A stretch of 64,000 nucleotides of DNA from Peromyscus leucopus (GCF_004664715.2 NC_051063.1:142150819-142214818), one strand, 5' to 3'; shown: positions 12,499 to 23,640, numbered from the stretch's first letter. Made by a program: numbers and translations. The notes: generated by a model from the sequence alone, not told the origin.

Positions 12499-13393
12499 TG
12501 CTGTGGGATGTTGTTTTGTATTCTGTGAATATGTGTTACTCTGATGGTTTGATAAATAGAATGCTGTAGCATGAATCTTAACAGGTCTTATTAATGAAAT
12601 CAAACCTGGAACCAGGTGTTGGGGTGAAAGCTGAATGATCAGAGAAGCAGAAGAAGCCACAGCCACCTCACCTCGCCAATTCCTCAGCTGATCCTTTTTC
12701 CTCAGACTGGAAGCCTCTGAGTCCTCACCCAAATGGATCTCAGCTGAACTGTTGCTCAAAAGCCTAAAATCTTAACCAGCCTCTAGTTCCTTGTCCTCAC
12801 GCCTTAAATACCTTTTTGCTTCCTGCCATTATTTCCTGGGATTAAAGGCTCACGTCTTGGGATTAAAAGCTCTTGTTACCACACCTGGCTGTTTCCAGTG
12901 TGGCCTTGAACTCACAGAGATCCAGAGCATCTCTGCTTCTGGAATGCTAGGATTAAAGTGGTATGTGCCACTATTCTCTGGCCTCTATATCTAGTGGCTG
13001 TTCTGTTCTCTGACCCCAGATAAATTTATTAGGGTGCACAATATACTGGGGAACACAATATCACCACAGAATGCTGACTGGCCAGTAGCCAGACAGGAAG
13101 TATAAGTGGGGTGAGCAGACAAGGAGAATTCTTGGAAGAGGAAGGCTGAATCAGGAGTCACCAGCTAGACACAGAGGAAGCAAGATGACTAGACAGAACT
13201 GAGAAAAAGTACCAAGCCATCTGGCTAAACATGAAAAAGAATTGTAGGTTAATTCAAGTGTAAGAGCTCGTCAGTAATAATCCTGAGCTAATGGCTGAGC
13301 AGTTATAAATAATATTAAGGCTCTGAGTAATTATTTTGTGGGTGACTGTGGATCCATGGGGGCCAGGCAGGACTAGAGAAATTTCTGGCTACA
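12499..13393 (+). repeat. 5' LTR of the provirus (interrupted)
   Basis: Its two parts, 12499-12564 and 13075-13393, total about 385 bases once the insertion and its duplicated gaatgc are removed. That agrees with the 379-base 3' LTR and the 389-base solo LTR at 11.0 kb. It begins TGCTGTGGG and ends GGCTACA. The early AATAAA of its relatives is AATAGA here. Confidence 0.8.
12565..13068 (-). repeat. LTR of a second family with B1-like modules, nested in the 5' LTR
   Basis: The element runs from TGTAGCATG to CACCACA, about 504 bases, and is flanked by exact 6-bp repeats gaatgc at 12559-12564 and 13069-13074. It is the reverse complement of the 23972-24455 element over its length. Strand is given by the B1-like modules inside it (about 12832-12990), because transcription direction cannot be judged. 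The 6-bp duplication and TG...CA ends fit an ERV2-type LTR. Confidence 0.8.
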
Positions 13394-13395
13394 TT

Positions 13396-13414
13396 TGGTG
13401 TACCAATATGGGTC
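13396..13414 (+). other. Decayed tRNA-Lys primer-binding site
   Basis: TGGTGTACCAATATGGGTC starts two bases after the 5' LTR. It follows the tRNA-Lys binding site used by betaretrovirus-like ERVs, with one inserted base and changes mainly where the functional site has CpGs. The position alone supports the role; the sequence match is partial. Confidence 0.65.
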
Positions 13415-15015
13415 TCTCGAATTTCCATAAGGCCTAATAGAGTTTTAAAAGGGCTTCTAAACACACAATAATGGAGCCAAAACAAGCTTTCTACTTCATG
13501 TCTCATGTGGGCCGAGATACAGACACAACAAAGTACAGAGATCCCCTGCCATGGGGACTTGGTTCATGGTATATAGGCTTGAGTGCAGCATGGAGGATTC
13601 CTGGCACTGTACACAGTGGTGTCTATAAACCACACAGCATGGTGCATGGTGGATATAGCTTTTGCTGGTACAGAAAAAAAAGGGAAAGAAAGAAAAGGTT
13701 TTTTGGGCTACACTCTGCTGGATGGAACATAGTCCCACTGCTTCACAGAGTCAGCTATGAGCACAGTTCCCCCAGACCTAGTGGTAAACATAATTCCTCT
13801 ATGTCAGAAAGCTGAGATGGGCAGAGTCAGCAGCCGAGGCTGTCATTTCAGTCCTAACCATGCTGAAGTTCAAAGTAATAGATTCACAAAAATACAGATT
13901 CAGATGAAATAAACCTTTAAATGGTTCACATTATGTGTAAAAATGCACATAGGCTTGGAAGAGAGAGGAAAAGGAGGATAGAAGTATTAAAATAAAGTAT
14001 TTAAAGACACAATAAAAGTATTATAAAAAAATAAACCACATAAAGATGAATATTACACAGAGAATTTGGATTATGTTGTCTTTGGGATTTTTAACTTTAA
14101 AGAGACATTTGATTGTAAAGGTTATTCAATTAAACCAATATGTATGTTTTAAAGGTATCTTGACTTCAAAATTTATGTTGCTTTGAAAAAGAGGTTCTGC
14201 TTTTGTTACCACAGATGAGAACCTATGGATTTGTTCCAGGTCATGGATCAGATTTGATCAAGCCGGACCTCCTGACCCTTAACAGATGGTATCTATCAAC
14301 AAAGGTTATAGCCAATCTTTCCAGAACATGACCATTATCTCAAATTTTTTAGGATACTCATAAGACTACCAGCACCCCCTATCAGCAGGAAGTAGCCCAG
14401 AACCCGATACCCACATTCCCAAAAGATGGATTATAGATATTATCTTTGTTTGAGATTGGTTACAAATTGTTATTGGTTATAGTCAATATTTCTCTAAAAG
14501 AAAAAAGGATATAGACAGGACATGCAGGAGCCATAGGAAGATGACCACTGAACTTTGCAAGACCAGATGGTCCTTCAGGTTCTTGTTTCACATAAGAAAC
14601 TGCCAGACATTCTACAGGACACAGAGAGAAAGGACTGAGAGACTCTAGGCCTATAGGCTGAAGAAGGATGCCCCAACATTACAGAGAAACTTTGTCCAGG
14701 CCATCAGCTGTCACTGCCATTTCCAGAATTTTGGAAGTTGCTTAGAAGGCATTTCCTGTTTACTTACATAGTATCATATCCCTCTGGGGCCTTTGAAATA
14801 GTTGAAGACTAGATAGTTATAATTTTCCTTGGTTATGATAAAAGATAAATTAGATATGAAACTTTAGACTCACAAATATGGGATAGCCAAACATTTTCTT
14901 AATTTTGCCAAATACAAATAGACTAGATATTATAACTGTAATACTTCCTTGATAATTGTTTTTGTTATATGTAATTTTACTATGTTAAAGTTAAAACCTT
15001 CCTTTTTAATTAGAT
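13415..15015 (+). pseudogene. Internal region of the provirus, no coding capacity
   Basis: About 1.6 kb between primer-binding site and polypurine tract. Reading frames are at most 114 codons (13471-13815), and none resembles a retroviral protein by eye. A run of about eight A at 13673-13680 and AT-rich DNA at 13980-14130 suggest further erosion. Either the source element was non-autonomous or the coding part was lost. Confidence 0.55.
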
Positions 15016-15027
15016 AGAAAGGGGAAG
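15016..15027 (+). other. Polypurine tract of the provirus
   Basis: agaaaggggaag abuts the TG of the 3' LTR, the exact place where plus-strand priming occurs in retroviral reverse transcription. Confidence 0.75.
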
Positions 15028-15406
15028 TGCTGTGGGATGTCGCTCTGTATGCTTTGAATATGTGTTGTTCTGATAGGCTGATAAATAAAATGCTGATTGA
15101 ACAGTAGCCAGGCAGGAAGTATAGGTGAGGCAAGCTGCAAGGAGGATTCTGGAAAGAGGAAGGCTGAGTTGAGTCAGGAATTGCCAGCCAGACACAGAGG
15201 AAGCAAAATGACAAGGCAGAACTGAGAAAAGGTACCAAGATACATGGCTAAATATAAATAAGAATTATGGGTTAATTCAAGTGTAAGAGCTAATCAGTAA
15301 TAAGTTTGAGCTAATGGCTGAGCAGTTATAAATAATATTAAGATTATTTTATTAGTGGCTGTGGATCCATGGGGGCCATGTGGGACCCAAGAAATTTCCA
15401 GCTACA
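15028..15406 (+). repeat. 3' LTR of the provirus
   Basis: It begins TGCTGTGGG and ends AGCTACA, and carries AATAAA at 15084-15089. It aligns with the 5' LTR throughout, including 'gttaattcaagtgtaagagc' and 'gtggatccatgggggcca'. No nested insertion is present here. Confidence 0.85.
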
Positions 15407-15953
15407 AGCTACTAGGTGTTTAGTCAACAGAAATAAACAACATATTTGAACATGTTTATGAAATGATTTTAGATTTATTTCAGTTACCTTAAACTAGAAG
15501 CAATCTAGTGAATAAATAAACTGTGTTATGTCCAAGAAGAGCAATCATACTTACTACTAAATATGAGTGAAATATTAATACTGTGACAAAATGGATTGAT
15601 CTCAAATGCTACTGTATGACTGGATTTGTACAACCTCTAACCACATGAAATTTTAAGATGGAGAATACCCCATTAAGGGACAAGGGACAGGAAGGAGATG
15701 GGATAACTTCAAGAGGATGAGCACTGATCAAAAGAGGCCATCATGATCAGTTCTATACCTGGATGAAAGGAATCTTACCTTCAGTAAGATTTGTATGCCA
15801 AACAAAGGAATTTGGTGGCATATAAATTTCAAACTAACTTTTATAATTTTATGAAGAATATAGTTAACATGGAAGTTAGCAGATAAAACAGCAGGATTAG
15901 CAGATAAAACAGCAAAAGAAACATGGAATAAGTCTCAAATAATCTAAAATATA

Positions 15954-16107
15954 ACTGGGCAGTGGTGGTGCATGCCTTTAATCCCAGTACTTGGGATACA
16001 GAGGCAGGTTGATTTCTGTGAGTGTGAGGCCAATTGGTCTACAAAGTGAATTCCAGGACAGCCAGGGCAGTTACACAGAGAAACCCTGTCTTTAAATAAA
16101 TAAAAAT
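15954..16107 (+). repeat. B1 SINE
   Basis: A diverged B1 (7SL RNA-derived). It reads gggcagtggtggtgcatgcc, 'tttaatcccagtac', 'gaattccaggacagccaggg' and 'acacagagaaaccctgtct', then an A-rich tail of taaa units. Most ancestral CpGs are gone. A 21-base direct duplication (ttagcagataaaacagca twice) lies just upstream at about 15886-15924. Confidence 0.9.
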
Positions 16108-16259
16108 GTTAAAAAGAATTACATATGCATAATGCAGAACATTTCACTAAAAAAAAACTACATTTAATCATATTGAACATGTGTGTCATAATCCCAGTAG
16201 ATAATTGTCCTAATCTTTACATTACACTATCTTCATTTGAGTTTGGAACATGTGAATCA

Positions 16260-17210
16260 TTATAGTCAGTTCAATCACTGGTAGGGCTGAATTTCATTTT
16301 TCCTTTCCCTGCTCTGGGGTTTGTTTTCTCCTGTCTATTTGTCCCCCTTTTTAAACCTCTCTTTTTTTTTTTTTACTTTGTTTGTGTTAGATTTTTTTAT
16401 ATAATTCTAATGTATTTTTCAATTGTTCTCATTATTTATACTGTTTTCTTAGCCTTCCCTTGTCTGAAAGTATTTAGTTTGCTTTCACCTTTGAAACATC
16501 TTATTACTGTAACTAGGAGAGTTAGCAACAGTTTTTCCCTATACTTGATTGTATGTGTGATTACATACAATCTTATTATGAGATTATATAATTATGGTTT
16601 TCTTTTCTCTCAATATTGCAAATGTGTTGTTCCATTGCCTCCTTGCTTACATAATTTATGATTAGATGTCTGCTGTAGTGATTATACATTCCTTAAATAA
16701 TGCTTATTTTACATTTACATGGCTGATTTTCATTAGTTTTGATTTTTATCAACTTGACTGTAAAATGACAATTTTCTTTGACATTTTTCCCATTCTATAT
16801 TTAGAGTGTTTTGGGTCCTCTAAGATTCTTTAATATGAAGTTCATAGATTTCATTAATTTTGAAAAGTTCTTAGCTATTTCTTTGTCAAATGTTCTCTCT
16901 GGCAATTATTTTCCTCATTTACCTTTAGAGACACAGTTGCATCTGTGTACGTACCTTGATATTGGTATATACTTGATTCTCCCTTTCCAGTTCCTATTTG
17001 TAATCCTGCTTGCTCTGTTTTCAAGTTAGCTAATCTTCTCATTGTATGTGTCTAGTCAGCTACAAAAACAATGAATAGAATTCTATATTTCTATCATTTT
17101 TAATTTCTCTTTGACATTAAGACTCTCATGTATCTGTTTGAACTTCTTGTACTTCCTAGACCCTGTAAACATGCTTTTCACAGTTATTTTAACTCTGTGC
17201 AGTCATTTGC
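16260..17210 (-). repeat. Ancient L1 (L1M-type) fragment, left part
   Basis: The T-rich plus strand follows an ancient mammalian L1 text: 'ccattgcctccttgcttac', 'agatgtctgctgtagtgattat', and the block around 16838-16890 about a frontal phrase 'catagatttcattaattttgaaaag'. It is strongly diverged. It stops at the T14 run that begins the younger L1 at 17211, and the same repeat seems to resume near 18150. Confidence 0.55.
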
Positions 17211-18145
17211 TTTTTTTTTTTTTTAACTTTTATTGACTTCTTGTGAGTTTCACATCATATGTTCTGATCTCACTTATATCCCCATCCTCTCACATAAGCC
17301 CTTGCAACCTCCCCGGTATCAAAACCAAATTTAAAACAAAAACCAAACAAAACAAAGAAACAAAACAAAAAAAACAGGAGAAGAATTTTGTCATGGAGGC
17401 TGTAGTGCAGCCTGTGGAGACACACAGTTTACCCTTTAGTTCATTCATCTTTACTTCCAAATGTTCATTGCCATGAGTCATTGATCTGGCTGCAGGTCTC
17501 TGGTTCCTGCTTTACCACCAATAATGTGTGCTCATTGGTGCTCCTCCTGGATATCCTGTTGTTGTCTTGTGTCATGGAGATCCGGCTGTTTTAGATCTGT
17601 AGGTTCATTCCCTTCGCTTGCTCCAACAGTTCATAGATGCAGAAGATGTAGAGATGGGTCAACTCATGGCCTTGGTTCTGGACCAGTGTGGTAGCTCTGT
17701 TGGTCAGCCTGCCAGCTTTCTCTACTCATCAATACCCAGGGGAGCTCTCCAGCACTGCCTCAGCTGGCTCACCCAATGCAGGCTGCAACCATGAGGAGGG
17801 CCAGTTCTGCTCTCAGGTCCTCTGTCTGGCTCGCCCACACTCACGTCACCAGAGTCAGCTCTACTCTTCTGTCCAGGCAAGGTGCAGGGCCCTCTGCTGT
17901 AGAATGCATACTGGTGAGATGGCGTCATCTCTCCTGCTCTCACACACAGACTATTGGGTCATCTCTAGTGTGCTGCCCAGGTGGGGTGTGCACTTGTGGT
18001 GAGGGGTGGGGTCATCACTTCTGAGTGCAGGGATGGACTGTCCCCTGAGGGACAGGACCAGATCTCCTGCTGTAGTTCATCAAGTGGTGGGGCCAGCTAT
18101 CCTAGGGCCAGTGAAGGGTGGGGCTGGCTCAGCACAGCATGGTTC
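17211..18145 (-). repeat. L1 LINE 3' end (rodent), nested in the older L1
   Basis: It opens with T14 (the poly(A) tail seen from the other strand), then 'aacttttattgacttcttgtgag'. It continues through 'atgttcattgccatgagtcattg', which the L1 at 55.4 kb shares, into the GC-richer rodent L1 3' UTR around 17690-18140. No ORF2 is retained. Several overlapping frames of 60-104 codons occur here only because the region is GC-richer; they are not genes. Confidence 0.65.
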
Positions 18146-18420
18146 CAACTTTGGTTTTATTAACTGTGTTGCTTCTTGGAAATGGGTAATTATGTTTTCT
18201 TTGTATTGTTCATGTGTCTAGTCATTTTTATTAAATAATAGCTATTATCTGTAAATTTACGAAGGAGAAGTAAGGTTAATAGGTTCAGGACTCTCACTGA
18301 GTATATGTTTTCTCTAGTCTTGCAGTGAAATGCAAGAAGCCTGATTTGCCTTTGCTACTATAGCACTCCTCGGGACACTCCAGAATTCTGAGAATAAATG
18401 GGATCATTAAACACAAAGAG
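18146..18420 (-). repeat. Ancient L1 fragment, probable continuation
   Basis: Text near 18180-18260 (tttctttgtattgttcatgtg and 'tagtcatttttattaaataat') resembles the continuation of the L1 text seen left of 17210. I infer that one old element was split by the younger L1. Divergence makes this tentative. Confidence 0.4.
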
Positions 18421-19490
18421 ATGCTGCACTCTGTACTTTGATGACAGGAAATACTGCAAGCAGGCTAGGAGGCTGGGAACAGCACATTCATTGGCACTGT
18501 GTATGTTATTGACTTGCTGGTAGCAGGCTTGCATAAGACTATGTTGAACCAAGGGAGTCAATAAAAATATTGGGTCTAATTTAAGGTTATTACTTCATGT
18601 TTAATAAAGGGCTCAGGGTGACAATACAAAGTTGCACTGTCCCACATCCACCTTAACTTGTTAGCAGTCCCTGCGTGCTGTCGCAACAGAGGGAATCCTC
18701 CACATTCAGGAGCTTCTACCACTAGTAAATTTTGCTTCACTCTATACAATACCTGGCTCTTTGTAGAGTGAATATTGGTTGTCCTAGTGCAGACTCAGTA
18801 ATAAACAAGCCTGTTACCACAGTAAATAACCCAGCATGATGGTGACTGACTTCTGTCCTGTCTCCCATTCTATCCACAGTCTTTCTTGTGCACATCTGAT
18901 ATACATATATAGAAGAAAATGAAATGGACAGTCAGTACAGATACCCCTTGCCTCTAGTGTGCCCAGTTATTTCAAACAGTTACATTAATCCTTACTGGTA
19001 CTTTAAGAAGTCATAAAAACTCAGCTAATTTGTATTTACCTGCCTTGTAGACCATCTTCTTTTATCTGTGATCAGCCAAAAGCTGATCAAAGCTAAAAAG
19101 AAGAAAAAAGCAGATGTGTTCAATAAAAAATTTTAATTTTGTATATGCCTGATAACATTAGCTCTCTCATGGGGTTAAGAAACAGTAATTATGATTACGT
19201 TTATAGTTAGGATGGAGATGGCTTTGCAGAGTGACCACTCACATTGTGGATTATTAGACAAGCTCCTCCCCCAAGTTTGTTTTCAAATATGTTTGTCTAC
19301 CTGAAAAATATAAACAAACCAGAAAATAGAAAGAGTAAAACCTCAAATCTTGTATTCATGCAAGTTAAACACAAGGAAGACTGTTGGTTTCACAATAGAA
19401 AAAAATTATACCAGGGACACCTACATTTTATAAAGTGTAAAATGCCAAAAAAAAAAAAAATACAAAAAAAACCCTCCATTGTGTCCATTT
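18421..19490. other. Unassigned DNA
   Basis: No gene or named repeat. It contains a short perfect inverted repeat at 19069-19089 and an A-rich run at about 19447-19470. Confidence 0.5.
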
Positions 19491-19636
19491 TTTTCAAGGC
19501 AAGGTTTCTCTGTGTAGCTCTGAAGCCTGTCCTGGAACTCACTATATAGACCAGACTGGCCTCGAACTCACAGAGATACGCCTCTGTCTGCCTCCTGAGT
19601 GCTGGGATTAAAAGTGTATGTCACCACCACCTGGCA
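19491..19636 (-). repeat. B1 SINE
   Basis: Reverse-strand B1: 'ggtttctctgtgtagctctg', 'cctgtcctggaactcac', 'gtgctgggattaaaag' and 'accaccacctggc'. The tail is mostly lost. It is moderately diverged. Confidence 0.9.
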
Positions 19637-20454
19637 TCTCTTTTTATTTTTTAATGCTATAAAATTTAAGTTAGATACAAAAATATACTCTGGTCTGTTT
19701 GCTAAATGGCATTATTATGGTTTTTACCATATTGTCAGTGCTATAAATTTTTTAGATATGACAAGGTACACATTTAATTACAAATATGCAAAAGATATAT
19801 TCTGGAATATTAAGAAAGAAATACATTCAGAGAACTCTAACTTATTTTCAAATTTATCAGCCTGCTCCAACAATACAGAATGAAATAGGTAGAAATGAAA
19901 ATGAAGTAGGCTAGTCTATCTGAAGGATATTAAATGTACACCTCTTTATGTTTTCTGCAGATTTAATCTTATTTGGAGATTTTTTTTCTCTAATGTGTTG
20001 TCTGTAGGATCAATTGCTAACATCTTTATAATTAATATGAACAATTTCTAAATAACACAATTTATTATCCTTTACATCATTTATTATTCTTTGCAAATTA
20101 ATGAAGTTTAAAGAGGGGTTTTCAGAAGATTTATGATTCAGTCTAAAGAAATGACCTGTGAAATATAACTTGAGAGAATTAGGGTCGAAAAGAAGACATG
20201 TGTAAGAAGTTTAGTACTTAGCACAGGGTTGCAATGGTTTCCTTAAAGTTAACACTGTTTGTTTTTTGTTGTTCTTTGTTTTGTTTTGTGGTTTTTTTTT
20301 TTACTGAAATATGCACACACACACAAATATCTAGAAAAATAACAAGAGTAAAATTAATTTTGTAGTTATTTTAAAAAATATTCTAACCACTGAGGGAAAA
20401 AGTAGAAAGTTAAATGTCATACACATATTTTTGTAAATGTCTATTGGGTGGGAA
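19637..20454. other. Unassigned AT-rich DNA
   Basis: Nothing gene-like. A T/G-rich stretch (about 20260-20303) and a short CA run follow one another near 20311-20326. Confidence 0.5.
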
Positions 20455-20751
20455 GCTGCTGGGGAGATGTCTCAGTCAATAAAGGACTTTACCACAAAAA
20501 CGTGAGTTTGATCCCCAGAACTAACAGAAATGCCAGTAATGATGATGCATGCTTAGAATCCCAATGTGGAGAGGCAGAGACAAGAGGATCTTTAGGGTTC
20601 ACTGTCCAACCTGCCTAACTAAATTAGTAAGCTCTAGGTTCAGTGAGAGACCCTTTCTCAAAAATGGAGATACAGAGAAATTGAGGAAGATATCTGACAT
20701 CACCATCAAGCCTCCACACACCCTCACACAAGCATGTGCATACACACATAT

Positions 20752-20753
<2 letters not shown>
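20455..20753 (+). repeat. B4 SINE
   Basis: The tRNA-like head gctgctggggagatgtctcag...gtttgatccccagaac is followed by a B1-like half ('agaatcccaatgtggagaggcagag', 'tcagtgagagaccctttctcaa'). That is the B4 composite structure. A CA microsatellite grows from its 3' end. Confidence 0.8.

Positions 20754-20793
<40 letters not shown>
20754..20793. repeat. (CA)n microsatellite
   Basis: Perfect CA tract following the B4 tail. Confidence 0.95.
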
Positions 20794-20794
<1 letters not shown>

Positions 20795-21965
20795 ACTGTA
20801 CATGCATGGGTGAATATAACAAATGAATGAAAAATTCTTAATTTGATGAATATATTGTAGGAGAGATTTATCCTCTATAGCCTTGATGTAAAGCTGCATA
20901 GATAAGGGAAAAATAATGTTGTCTACTGTCGTGTGACCACTCTATCTGAACTTCACAAGTGTGTCACTACACTACCTGGATGAAGTATAAATGAGTAAGC
21001 CTGCCTAACACAAATTCAGAGGGCTGATCCTGTCCATCTTTCCCTTCCGGCCCCTCGGCCTCCCATCCGTGCCATCGGTCTTGAACTGGGTAAAGTCAGC
21101 TAGACATACACCAAGAGGACTGACTACCCGGCTTTCCCCCGGTGTCACCAACTGTGCTGTCTAGTCATGGAAGACCTCAGCACTCGGAAACATGCCCTGT
21201 CAAGGTCACTCTTCCACAACGCTTTCTCTTTGGTTCCCCGTAACTATTAGAACTACTTCTCTCCACGCAGTCTACACATTGCCTTCAACATGTCAGTGAC
21301 CACACTAAAATTATTTTTAATATAGCTTTTCTCCACAAAGTCTTTATGTGTGTTTTTATCTTTAGTATAAATATATAGGGAAGTGCTAACTCTGAAAGAG
21401 CAAGAACCTACTACCTCTAGTATCTTGTGTTGGCCTAGAAATGTGGGCGATGACGGATAAACAAAGACAGATGAAGCAAAGCCCAACATGGAGAGAAATT
21501 ATTGTTTTCTTGACATAATTGTCCTTGATATTCTCTAGAGGAGGAAACTGATGGAATGTAGGATGGGAGAGGATCTATCAGACTGGCTTACATGATCAGG
21601 GACAGGTCAAGCAGTCCCAGTGAAGACCTTGGGGAACCAGTTCTGCTCAGTCTAAGAAGCCAGGACCCCAAGAGTAAGAGGAGAAAATGCTGCTGCCCCA
21701 GTCTCATGCTGAAGGCTTGGGAGTCATCAGGACAGTTGCTGCTGAGAGTTTACTCAGAGAGGTTGAAGAATCTGGAATAGTGTAGGTAGTGTAGAAGAAA
21801 AATACACACCCACTGAAAATATTGCCATTACTAGGTGCCTTCCTTTTCTTTCTGCTGTTTGTTTCATTTTGTTTTTCCCACCTACCCCAACTACTCCTCT
21901 ACCCTCTCTCACACTCCAAGAGGAGGGCTGCTCAATTCTCTGACCCAATCTCCAATTGTTTCTGG

Positions 21966-21967
<2 letters not shown>
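20794..21967. other. Unassigned DNA with a CpG-dense patch
   Basis: No repeat recognised. Within it, gaagtataaatgag near 20982-20995 looks like a TATA box. The 225 bases from about 21045 to 21270 hold about ten CpGs, many more than the surroundings. No long reading frame follows. This may be an unrecognised LTR or a regulatory element. Confidence 0.45.

Positions 21968-22005
<38 letters not shown>
21968..22005. repeat. (CA)n microsatellite
   Basis: Perfect CA tract of about 38 bases, not attached to a visible SINE. Confidence 0.95.
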
Positions 22006-22007
<2 letters not shown>

Positions 22008-23138
22008 AGAAAATGTCCTGCAAACTTCCTAGGTCTCTCCCAATACAATCTGGTTGAGGCCACACCCTGGGTCCTCAGCACACAGATTTCATCTGTAGAG
22101 TAGCACAAGCAATCAAAACAGATGAGAAGGTAATTGGGAACTTTATTATACATCAAAATATCACACCAATAGTGTCTGGTGTAAAAAAGATGGCATCACG
22201 GGTATTGCTGGGTCTCTTGAAGACTTAGTAATAGTTCTCTATCCCCTGACGACTGAAGGTGTCAGCCTCAGAAAAGATCTGCATTCCCTAAGCAAGTGCA
22301 AAAAGTGCAAATGCTTGGGCCCTTCTGCAGACCTCCTGGATGAGGACAGGCATTTTTAATGAGCTCATGAAAGTTTGAAAGACACAACTCTAAAAGATGG
22401 TTAAATACTTGAAAGAAAGCCTGAGTTCGACAACCCATCATCCTGGACGAACACATTTTGTACATACTGTGGCAGCTGTACGTGCTGCATTCCCAACGCA
22501 GGTGATGGCTGATAGTGGTCCTATCCATCTTGTATCCCGGTTATCAGGTGCCTCGAATGTCTGTATCTGCTGTTCACAGATAAAGCTCACATCTTTTGAA
22601 ATGAGTAGCCATATCAATCTGCTTACACTCCCACAATAGCTCAGCATTTGTTTTCTTGCTGTGGAGGAATGTGAACAAAATACTTCCATACACTTCTGAA
22701 TTTCCTCCTTCTTTAAATTACACAAGGAAAATGTAAGAGGCCTTGGTAGAGGTGGGTGGGGGTGGGGGCTGTCCGCTGGAGTTTAAGAGATTTAAAATTA
22801 ATAATGTACAATCAGCTCAGCTGAAACTGTGATTTCCACATTAGGTCCTTGCTGTAGCTGTGTTTTCTGAAATTAACTTTACTTTCTCTTTTCAGTTGCA
22901 ATTTGAAATCAAAATAATTAATTATTCAAGTTCCTAGTGATTATACTGATTGTTTTTTGTTTGTTTGTTTGTTTTGTTTTTTTGGGGGGAAGCATCTTTC
23001 ACTGAAAAAGAAGGTTAGTGTAGTGACCTAGTTAGAAGATAAAACATACTATAAGTAGAGTTATAAAAACTAAACTTTTGTGTTAAAAAAAAAACTTTAT
23101 CATTTTACATTCTTCCTTTCCTTTGAAAACGTGCAATA
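22006..23138. other. Unassigned DNA
   Basis: The minus strand has a 95-codon frame (22438-22725) and AATAAA at 22141-22146, but no poly(A) and no protein I recognise. A guanine-rich run (about 22751-22769) and a (TTTG)n tract ending in G7 (about 22951-22988) are also present. Confidence 0.45.
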
Positions 23139-23250
23139 CTTACATTCTCCCAGGAGGATGTGGGTAAATAAACTCTTCCATCCCACCAGCAAACACTGAA
23201 CTCATCAGTAGGGCTCTTCATCATACCTTGTTATTATTTCTTACAGACTT
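23139..23250. repeat. Partial copy of the rodent repeat also at 25410
   Basis: About 105 bases nearly match 25410-25515, including cattctcccaggaggatgtg and 'cttccatcccaccagcaaac'. The second copy lies inside a larger L1-like segment, so this is probably a short fragment of the same family. Confidence 0.6.
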
Positions 23251-23339
23251 GGTCTAAACATGAACTGTGTATATCTTTCTGAGGAATTTGGACCCAGGAC
23301 AGTATATACTCAGTTGATGGAATTGTTCAGAGTTTATTT

Positions 23340-23640
23340 GATGGGTGGAGAGATGGCTTTGTAAGAAGCACCTGCTTCAGCCCAAGGGCCTGAGTTTGAA
23401 CCCCTTACTGTCATGGAGAGAGCCGGTGTGTCTGAGCATGCGCCTGTAACCTAAGTGTTGGGAGGAGTGGAGACAAGGACCTCTGGAGCTTGCTGGCTGC
23501 CAGCCTGGTGCTAGGTTCAGCCAGAGATCCTGTGTAGGAGAGTAAGGTGGAAAGTAGTGGAACAGGACACTTGACATTGACATCCTCTTCTGGACTCACA
23601 TAGATCCCACATGCATGATCCATACACATAAATTAAAAGA
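23340..23640 (+). repeat. B4 SINE
   Basis: Head: gggtggagagatggctttg...ctgagtttgaacccc. B1-like second half: 'gagcatgcgcctgtaacc', 'gttcagccagagatcctgtg'. It ends in 'acacataaattaaaag'. Well diverged. Confidence 0.75.

Larger units (their letters stand above)
12499..15406 (+). mobile_element. Degenerate ERV2 provirus (mys/MYSERV-like) with nested LTR
   Basis: All proviral landmarks are visible. The 5' LTR is 12499-13393, split by another LTR at 12565-13068. A decayed tRNA-Lys primer-binding site follows at 13396-13414, then about 1.6 kb of internal sequence, a polypurine tract at 15016-15027 and the 3' LTR at 15028-15406. Flanks are agctat (12493-12498) and agctac (15407-15412), a 6-bp duplication with one transition, as expected for ERV2/ERVK. 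The interior is too short for gag-pol-env and has no usable frame. This is either a non-autonomous element, as described for Peromyscus mys, or a deleted provirus. The LTRs look roughly 80-85% alike by eye, so the insertion is old. Confidence 0.8.

Noticed and set aside
12355..12759. 134-codon minus-strand frame
   Set aside because: It runs across the URR1-like repeat, the 5' LTR and the nested LTR, so it is a chance frame made by insertions.
17688..18221. Cluster of overlapping 60-104 codon frames
   Set aside because: They lie in GC-richer L1 3' UTR text, where stop codons are rarer by composition.
20599..20899. Cys-Val rich minus-strand frames
   Set aside because: Translation of the CA microsatellite and B4 SINE.
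22139..22725. Possible processed gene copy on the minus strand with a 95-codon frame and AATAAA
   Set aside because: No poly(A) after the signal, no target duplication found, and the translation resembles no protein I know.
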